A stretch of 33,784 nt of DNA from UBA1672 sp050633285 (GTDB lineage: Bacteria; Pseudomonadota; Alphaproteobacteria; Micavibrionales; Micavibrionaceae), in contig JBOEGG010000010.1 in assembly GCA_050633285.1 (NCBI GenBank), forward strand, positions 1-33,784. Reading direction: 5' to 3'. The notes under the pieces were generated by a model that saw nothing but the letters and a program-made list of their open reading frames with translations, did no database searches and was not told where the DNA came from. Made by a program: the position numbers and the translations under genes. Below, piece by piece: positions 24,001 to 30,900 of the stretch. The number at the start of each line of letters is the position of its first letter. The first letter of the stretch is position 1.

Positions 24001-25846
24001 ATATACAAAAGGTGTTTTTGCGGAGAAGAATATTCATGCGATTGGAGCTGCGGATACGGAAACAGGTGGTTTGTCTCAGATGCGTCACTTAATTCGTGAA
24101 TTTGCGTTAACGATACAGGATGTTGAAAGTCGAAAAACGTTGGAAAATATCCAGTTGTTTCAACAAATCCCCGATTATCGTATGTCGTCACCTTTTGCCA
24201 TGTTGGTGACGAACACAAAGCCTAAGGACTTGGATAAGGGAATGCCTGCTTATCAATTTGTTGATGAGATGAACCAATCCATTCGCAGGGTTAAAGAGCA
24301 TTCACATGCTATTGCCGAAGGAAAGTCGCCTGAGGGTAAGGTGAACAAGAACCATGTGAAGGCGTTGATTGCATGGCATAACACACGATTTGATAGCAAG
24401 TTTATCGCAAAGGAGTGTGCCAGGAACCTGGATACGAATACGCGTTTACATCAAACGTATAAGACTGTCTCTATTGATACGAGAACAATCTCCAGAGCGC
24501 TTGCCGCGTATCAACCCGGGCAATATCATGTTGCACAAAACCCTGTGACGGGTTTTCCCGACCATACTCTTGAAAGTTTATGTAAGGAAAACGGCGTTGA
24601 TTATGATGCGAAAAAGGCGCATGGCGGGCAATATGATACGAACCTTTGTATGGATCTTTTCTGGAAGCAGTACGATATTGCGTCGGATATCACGGAGCAG
24701 ATGATTATTAATGCGGATAGCTCTACCAGTCATTTGCTTAATGATATGATGGGGATGGATATGGGCTTTAACGGACCGCATCCGATTTTCTCATATGTCA
24801 GTCCATCTGCGGCACGGTCAAAGCCGCAAATGGGATGCTTTGTTGGTACAATGGATACGGAGCGCTATGCCGTTGTTTTTAACCTGAAATATGACCCTGA
24901 TGATTATCTCTACCTGCCTGCGCGTAAAATTGCAGACATGCTTGCCGATTATGATAATGACGTGTTTGAGGTTTTGGATTTACGACAAAATCCGGTTGTT
25001 GTTCCTGCGCGTTATGGCTTACGTGTCAATGCTAACGGTAATACGCCTAAGGAAACATTGGACAGGCGTGCGGGCGTTATCAAAACGCATCTGAATTATG
25101 TCGACCCTCAGGCAGAGTGGAAGACTATCGCCCAGAAAATTAATGAGGCATGGCAGAATGATCGTGAATCAAAAATATTCACGGGGCGTATTTTAAAGAA
25201 CGAGAAAAGTGACGATGATTTTGGCTATATGGCCGACTTTATTGCGCCGGAGAAATATCCTGATTTAGAGAAGGCTTTAGATCGTTCCGGTGGTCGGGCT
25301 ATGCGGCCTGAACATGGTGCGCAGAACCTTCTGCGTATGCGGGCAAAGGTTGGCATTAATACCGCATATCGTTCTGTATGCGCGCACGTGAGGGATTATC
25401 TGGAATCCGTGCGGGCGCAGGACATTGACAGTATCAATGCGATTTATCGAGAGCTGGTGCAAGAGCGTGATGTTCTTGAGGCCACAATGGATACGATCAA
25501 CTTTATTCAATATGACATTGATACGAGCGTGATGTCGGCGATGGATCATTTACGCGTGGAAGATATGCGCCATTTTATGGCGTATCAGCATTATAATCAG
25601 GCGGATCGAGAGATTGCCTCAATAGAATCTAATCCTGACCTACATGAACGCTATGTCGGGGAAAGCCCGAATAAGGCGGCTCTGTTCAAGTCTATTAAGA
25701 AATGGGTGGAAGGTTTTGAGGAGGCTGCATATCTACCGGAGACGACTAAGCAATTCATGAATCCGCAGAGGAAATACAGCAGAGCCGCTACGGAAAGTCG
25801 TGATGATAATGAGAACGGTATCATGCCTGATATCGAAAATGCATAG
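21092..25846 (+). CDS. giant fusion of RNase J-like metallo-beta-lactamase/beta-CASP nuclease and exonuclease I
   Basis: 1584 residues from the ATG at 21092 (a TTG at 21029 would add 21 residues of unlikely coding). Residues 1-360 are of unknown fold. About 360-860 are RNase J-like: 'THRHKDHLG' (H434, H436, D438, H439), 'SHRHTGDYK' (H566, H568, D571), 'TGTQDEPYSALNRAA', 'SSGHNN' (H813) and 'PVHGDGAQLGKHA' (H835). About 980-1450 are exonuclease I (SbcB): D988 and E990 in 'ADTETGG', D1101 in 'HNTRFDSKF', H1177 and D1182 in 'HGGQYD' complete a DEDDh site, followed by ExoI-type accessory domains ('HPIFSYVS', 'PARKIADML'). All listed catalytic residues of both nucleases are present. The ExoI part should cut single-stranded DNA 3'-5'; the RNase J part RNA (or DNA) by its beta-CASP site. 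The fusion is followed 18 bases on by a 5'-nucleotidase gene, probably one operon. Confidence 0.87.
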   Translation: MSLSYEKEEFLALFGMRDVWEHLEQSPRSTYATIVTDLDTGAVRALLLEADKTDDGFDVQFKYLLHHNSDENDERTFFKMKCVTSGGDTVIDYVDIDGHPLDVSEAHNSVLLPRMTKNFSDAVINKNEWLNPVQLLSESGLQKPGNGKSAWPGLYVNGDIKTVHSENKEKDSEPVYPVLFLPAVLGVGQHNLSEEKTQSRVLTLLGQEHGHDNSILKYTYTRGSKRNHFDVSGHIKIYGDEGGDEQELYKVEVRPNPDNPNDEARIKSLTYMGKKIDLSDSRATGSVLKVVRNVNRMIRAGDSALIEDMQRNPHERRFMLPTDLNLHMGVYPYLNDEVKIPKQGIMTFAAIGGNNQTSYVSEADQNIGANQYIIGYESKDEEGQTNRASLMIDAGVLFHDIFDVAFFNAGRYLKHKHDNSSNPEEPVGAILFTHRHKDHLGQLAYLVKKGYELPPLVMNEITMLQFKRDMSELDIEAKVKEEILEKCYPINLLKDINPQDPEERKETEIAGTKIEQWTEALPGRKMGSYEYYPRLKINDTFDVRVGPMPHSDPGLMFDIVTPAGSHRHTGDYKWDDTIELGIPPLDIWMRGHEPDSMSGDSTGTTRPGENILESDVKSDVITALNDNADNRFIFPTLGSNITRLGTLISAMGETSRKTLIIDGKAVEDLVKDADKVYDLKKWAKDFCDVDIIMRTEKKKVEPFLSDPKCDGEYAILVTGTQDEPYSALNRAARDALPAERWNIRDNDIIAPLQGVIPTGDNAFRRMALKDYIELYHKARVILPEAVDKEAEMIEQHNRGDAYGPIIIRHSSGHNNEKGVARGIVESGLPFVLPVHGDGAQLGKHADIASEVGARSHVVTSSMQMRIEKGKKVTFNKMIESEFIGVTNHTPAKEKFYLKGRFSTSLMPIKPQSTTDIARLVDTFEHNARQIAGMDSEYEMARSLPVTLSRSFNAHNVQGFLKQDIPFGIDKYTKGVFAEKNIHAIGAADTETGGLSQMRHLIREFALTIQDVESRKTLENIQLFQQIPDYRMSSPFAMLVTNTKPKDLDKGMPAYQFVDEMNQSIRRVKEHSHAIAEGKSPEGKVNKNHVKALIAWHNTRFDSKFIAKECARNLDTNTRLHQTYKTVSIDTRTISRALAAYQPGQYHVAQNPVTGFPDHTLESLCKENGVDYDAKKAHGGQYDTNLCMDLFWKQYDIASDITEQMIINADSSTSHLLNDMMGMDMGFNGPHPIFSYVSPSAARSKPQMGCFVGTMDTERYAVVFNLKYDPDDYLYLPARKIADMLADYDNDVFEVLDLRQNPVVVPARYGLRVNANGNTPKETLDRRAGVIKTHLNYVDPQAEWKTIAQKINEAWQNDRESKIFTGRILKNEKSDDDFGYMADFIAPEKYPDLEKALDRSGGRAMRPEHGAQNLLRMRAKVGINTAYRSVCAHVRDYLESVRAQDIDSINAIYRELVQERDVLEATMDTINFIQYDIDTSVMSAMDHLRVEDMRHFMAYQHYNQADREIASIESNPDLHERYVGESPNKAALFKSIKKWVEGFEEAAYLPETTKQFMNPQRKYSRAATESRDDNENGIMPDIENA

Positions 25847-25864
25847 TGAGAACGGAGAACAGCT

Positions 25865-26908
25865 ATGGTTAAACGGGAGAAAATGGTTAAGGGGATATCG
25901 ACGAGTGTTTTGTTCGATATGTCTGAACCTGATCGTATTTTTAGAGAGCAAGGAAAGGACGCTTATATCGCGCATATGAAAAAGCATGCGGATGATCCGT
26001 TGTCTCTTGGGCGCGGGTTTAAGCACCTTAAGAAGGCTTTTGAAAATCCGGATTTTGAAGAAGTTGTGTTGTGTTCGAAGAATAGTCCCATCACGGCAAG
26101 GCGCGCTATTATTACTATGCAAAATGAGGGGGTAACGCCGGGGCGTATGTTCTTTACAAACGGGCAGTCACCCGTGCCGTTTTTAGAGGCTTACGGTATT
26201 AAGCATTTTTATACGGCGAACCGTAAAGATGCCATTGAGGGAAATAAGGCAGGTGTTTTTTCGACATATTACGATTTGGCCAAGAACACGAAAGTCAACA
26301 ACCCGGTTGAGGCGGCTAGTGTTGAGGGTGAAAAAGAGGCCAATAATAAGGTCGTGCAAATGCGTCAATATCCGCTGGGTCAGGCGCAGTTACGTACAGT
26401 TTTTAATGGTAAGATGATTGCGCAGCATGTTTATGACCTGGATGGTGTGGTTTTTGATAGTGAGTCTGAGGATTTCTTTCAAGGGCATAATCTTGAAGCC
26501 TATGATGATTATGAGAAGAAGCTTCGTGACGTGCCGATGAATGCGGGGCCGGCATATGAGCTCTTTAAACATTATAATGATGTGAATAATGGCTTTGTTG
26601 GGGATGATAAGCCCTATGGTATATCCATTGTTACGGCGCGTGGGAATAATGCGGCGCTGCGTGCTATTGAAACGCTTTATCAATGGGATGAGGATGTTTC
26701 CGGCTCTGCGCATTTCTTAGCCGGTACACCGAAGCAGCCTGTGCTCCATGTACTTGCCCAGATGGCAGAGGAGCAGGGGCAGTCGATAGAGTTCTATGAT
26801 GATCAGGTCAAGAATGTGGATATGGGAACAGAAGCAGGAATATTGGCAGGGCAAGTTCCTGATATCAGAGAAAATGAGGAAGATGACGGGCCGGATGGCT
26901 GTGCGTGA
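25865..26908 (+). CDS. cytosolic 5'-nucleotidase of the NT5C1 family
   Basis: 347 residues that align by eye along most of the length with animal cytosolic 5'-nucleotidase IA: 'STSVLFDMSEPDRIFREQG', 'DDPLSLGRGF', 'VVLCSKNSP', 'NGQSPVPFL', 'LGQAQLRTVFNG', 'VTARG', 'FLAGTPKQP' and 'FYDDQ'. The HAD catalytic motif is 'YDLDGVVF' (D191, D193), T257 motif II, K290 motif III and D312/D313 motif IV. It should remove phosphate from (deoxy)nucleoside monophosphates. 'cggaga' lies before the ATG, 18 bases after the nuclease stop. With the nuclease it forms a two-step route from nucleic acid to nucleosides. The acidic C-terminus is an addition. Confidence 0.88.
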   Translation: MVKREKMVKGISTSVLFDMSEPDRIFREQGKDAYIAHMKKHADDPLSLGRGFKHLKKAFENPDFEEVVLCSKNSPITARRAIITMQNEGVTPGRMFFTNGQSPVPFLEAYGIKHFYTANRKDAIEGNKAGVFSTYYDLAKNTKVNNPVEAASVEGEKEANNKVVQMRQYPLGQAQLRTVFNGKMIAQHVYDLDGVVFDSESEDFFQGHNLEAYDDYEKKLRDVPMNAGPAYELFKHYNDVNNGFVGDDKPYGISIVTARGNNAALRAIETLYQWDEDVSGSAHFLAGTPKQPVLHVLAQMAEEQGQSIEFYDDQVKNVDMGTEAGILAGQVPDIRENEEDDGPDGCA

Positions 26909-27270
26909 TTTAGTGCTATCTTTATTGTGGGTATTTATTTACGTATTGGTGTCTTTGCAGGTTCGGAAGTTGAGCCATTGTTACGTATGGATTGAAGGTC
27001 GTGGAACAGCAGTATGATACAGTTGCGGGCCCCATCTTGAACTTAGGCACGGATTCCCATTCATATCTTATTATAGCAAGTGTCTCGGTGAAGGCTGGGG
27101 GCGTATAGCAAATTTTCAAAACTCCAGAAAACTTTTTCCTTATCCACAGCTTTGTTTTCTTGAGTTTGGTTGCGATTTTACTTACGCTGCCCCGCATGGG
27201 TTGTGTGTATTGTAAACTACAATTTTTAGCGCTATGTCTGTGGTGGAAGATCTAAATAAAGAGGCATGAT
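26909..27270. other. intergenic stretch with a dispersed repeat
   Basis: No gene is seen in these 362 bases. It holds repeat copy 2 (27035-27099). The 9-mer 'gaaggtcgt' at about 26993, also found in the attR tRNA fragment, lies before the repeat in both places, but the intervening bases differ. No clear terminator was found after the nucleotidase gene. Confidence 0.5.
27035..27099 (+). repeat. dispersed intergenic repeat, copy 2
   Basis: Aligns with 18657-18721 without gaps (52 of 65 by eye); identical blocks are 'tcttgaacttag', 'ggattccca' and 'tagcaagtg'. Like the others it is on the plus strand. Confidence 0.6.
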
Positions 27271-27885
27271 ATGAATCATAATAATGAGATTAGAGATTTA
27301 CCTAAGCTACCGATAGTGCGTGATGGGTATTGTTCGCAAGAAATGATCGATACGATAGTTGATCATATTGTAAAGAACCATCGTGATCTGCTGTTGAAAG
27401 TCATTACTGAGGAACGGCCAACGCGTGTGGGTATCCATTATCAAGAATATGCAATCCTTATAGGTAATATTAGGAAAGAGGCAGCCGTTGCGTTACCTGA
27501 GCATGATATAGGTTTTATCGATATTGCGTATGAACTTAGTCGCCGTGTACGTGTTGCCTATGACATGGAAGAGGTTCCTGTGTCAGGAAAGCCTTTGGCG
27601 TCATCCATCGAAGGGCCTTATCCCGAATTAATCAGTAAGTCTATTGGCAAATACACGGAACAGGCAGGATTTGACCAAAAGACTGTTGATTCTATTTTGA
27701 CTGAATTTTATGCGGCTAATCATGAAGAATGTTATGTGCGTTGTGAAATGTATAGGTGTGACCAGGACTTGTTTGCGGGTTACAGTCCTGCTTTACGGGT
27801 AATGTTACCAGAAGCGCAAAAGTCAGAAGCGCATCGGCTCGGGACTGAATTAGCTTTACGCTTGGGTGCAATGTGTGAGTTGTAA
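27271..27885 (+). CDS. unknown 204-residue protein upstream of the RTX gene
   Basis: A soluble mixed helical protein, no signal or membrane segment, with a Cys cluster near the end ('EECYVRCEMYRC'). 'aaagaggc' lies before the ATG. Its stop is 35 bases before the RTX start and both read in the same direction, so it could be co-transcribed and serve that protein (for example as chaperone or modifier), but no family is recognised and this is position only. Confidence 0.65.
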   Translation: MNHNNEIRDLPKLPIVRDGYCSQEMIDTIVDHIVKNHRDLLLKVITEERPTRVGIHYQEYAILIGNIRKEAAVALPEHDIGFIDIAYELSRRVRVAYDMEEVPVSGKPLASSIEGPYPELISKSIGKYTEQAGFDQKTVDSILTEFYAANHEECYVRCEMYRCDQDLFAGYSPALRVMLPEAQKSEAHRLGTELALRLGAMCEL

Positions 27886-27920
27886 GAGTTACTTTTTTTT
27901 ATTTTCATGGGGGATATTAA

Positions 27921-30900
27921 ATGAGTGAGAAAAAAACATTATTTTTAGATTCTGATTTTATTAATGATCTTTTTGGTCGCCAGAATTTTGATCAAGATAC
28001 CGGGAAGAAAATTTTAGATTCTCTGGCTGAAGAATATGATTTACATACGACCAGTACGGTATTAGATGAAATACAGCCTCAGCATCCCAATGCTAAACCC
28101 AGAAGACAGTGGTTTGATGAAAACGCCGATAAGTTTCAGAACCATAACACTGATGCGTATAGTGATTTACCCGGTCAATCTAATGCAGGGGAGCGCTCTA
28201 TTGCTTCGGTGATTGACCCGGACTACGTTGATCCTGATCTTGGCGCAACGACTAATCACGACCCTAATCTTCCTTCGTTGAACGATACGGACAACCTTCA
28301 AATCGCAACACGCGATACAGACCTTAATCCCCAGAATACACGTCCTACTCAATCTATTTTGGAAGATGCGTTAACGAAAGGCGATATTGATCCACCAACA
28401 TATCAGAAGTTCTATGACAATAATAATGGACAGCTTGGTACGGATCCTGTCAAAACTCCGCAGCAAGCTGTGGTCGATAAGCTAAATGAGGCTGACTATA
28501 GCGCTTATATAGACGATGATGGTAATGTTAATTTTGATGGGAAAACTGTAAGTAGCCTTGATGACTTCTTAAGAAAAGCAGGGGTTGTCGGGAATGTTTT
28601 GGGGTTGGCTCTTGTCGCTCAGGAAGCTCAGGCTCAAGTTGATGATGGGGATTATAACGGTGCGGCTGAAACCATACTGGAAGCAGTTGGAGGAGGTCTT
28701 GGTGCTGTTGCTGGTGGCGCTGCTGCTGCTGCTCTTCTTGCTGCGGCTCTACCTGCCTTAGGCGTAGGTGCGGCGATTGGTGCTGTGGCTGTCGGGGTGG
28801 GAGCTTTCCTTGGTAGTATTCTTGGTGATGCTGCTGGTCAGGCGCTTGTCGGTGAATTGTTGGAAGGGGCTAAAGGGTTGGGTATTTTGCCCGACTTGAA
28901 TGATTTTGAACTTCCTGAATTTGGTTTACCTGAATTACCTGGAATCGGTGATATTGTTCCACCGTGGGTTGGGGATTTGTTAGAGCCTATCTTTGGTATT
29001 CCGGGCTTTGAATTTGTACCTGGTGGAGCTGTCGGTGGCGGTTTGGATCCATTGGTGTTCGATTTGGATGGTAGTGGTACGATTGATTTGGTGAGTGTCG
29101 AAAACTCAACAGCCCGCTTTGATTTTTGGAATGACGGATTTGCCGAGAAAACAGGCTGGGTAGCAGCATCTGACGGTATGTTGGTTGTGGACTTGGATCA
29201 AAGTGGTGACATTAATGGTGCGGCTGAGTTGTTTGGATCGAACTTCCCACTGACTTATATCATCGAAGATGATTTTGGGGCATTCCAGAATGATAACGGT
29301 TTTGCAAGATTAGAGCAGTATGACAGCAATGATGATGGTGTCATTGACAGTCTGGATGATATTTGGTCTGAGTTACGCATTTGGCAGGACCTCAATCAAG
29401 ATGGTGTCAGCCAGTCAAGTGAGCTTCTTACATTAGACAATATAGGTATTGCCAGTATAGATGTTGCGAATTATGCGCTGGATTCCTTCGTCGGTATGGC
29501 AAATGGTGGATTCACGCGTATTATTGAAGGGCACACAATCACACATAGTGGTACATATACTATGGCAGACGGAACGGTTCGTGAAATAGCCGATGTCTGG
29601 TTTAACAATAGTTTACAAGACTCAGTGTATCAGGAAAGTGTTGATGTTGATGTAAGAACTTTCTTCCTACCAGATGTGCGTGGTTATGGACTTATGCCTA
29701 ATTTGTTTGTGGCGATGAGCCACGATAATGAAACAGGTGGTCTTTTAGACGATGTTGCTGATTTTGTGACAGCCAGAACATTTGAACAAATGTTCTCTGA
29801 GTTCGGTGATGTACGTTCTGAAGTTTCTGATATTTTATTTAAGTGGGCCGGAGTACATCAGGCGGAGCTATCGTATCAGCGACACGGGCTGCTTGAGGAG
29901 ATGCCTGAATATGCGTTCTTGCGTAGCTTGGCCGGTCAGGATGCGGAATATTTAGGAACCTGGTTTGATGGTACGCCGTTTTTGCCAATTGTTGGTGACG
30001 GAGTAGAGTCGATTTATCAGTCATGGAATATGGCTTTAGACGGATATGTAGCACGATTAATTTTCCAGAGTGGCGGAGCTGACTTATTCGTGAGTGGGGT
30101 CAGTTATGACAGTGTCGCAGATGTTTTTGTTGGTGATTTACGATTGTCTCAGACTGCTGTAGAAGCATTGCGATCTGAAGCAACCGGGCATCAAGATGTA
30201 GAGGGTTTTTGGCATAATCTTGCTGTTTTCTTAGATAATACAATAGGTATAGACCAGTTGGCATCAGACGAAATCAGCTGGCTGTCTGATGCAGTTGATG
30301 TAAGCTCTGTTGGAGCTTTGACATGGTCTGACATTGTGTCGACGCTTGACGAAAATATCATAGACGGTACTGCTGGTGATGATACGATGACGGGAAGCCA
30401 ATATGATGATGTGATCAACAGTGGCACAGGTGATGATATTATCTACGGCGGCGATGGCAACGACCGTATTAATGCAAATTTTTCCTCATTTGAAGATGAT
30501 AGCGACACACTTATTGGCGGGGCGGGTAATGATATTCTTCTTGGTGGACGTGGCAATGACACATATGTTTATGAGAGTGGGCATGATGTTATTGTTGAGC
30601 AAGGCGGTAATTTTGCTGGAGATACGGACATTATCGTGATGGATAATGGCATTGATGTAAGTGATGTTTCACTTCATCTCGCACGCATAGATTCAGGCAA
30701 TACGACAGAGCACTTTTTCCTGAAAGTTGAAGGTAGAGGTACTATTACGATACAAAATGACACTGCTTGGTGGTCTTCTCTGGGCGACTTGGTAGATGAA
30801 GTGCATTTTGAAGATGGTACAGTTCTTCAAATTCCGGCAATGGATGTAGCATTGCATGGCACAGATGATGATGACATGATTAATACGTTATATGGTTTTA

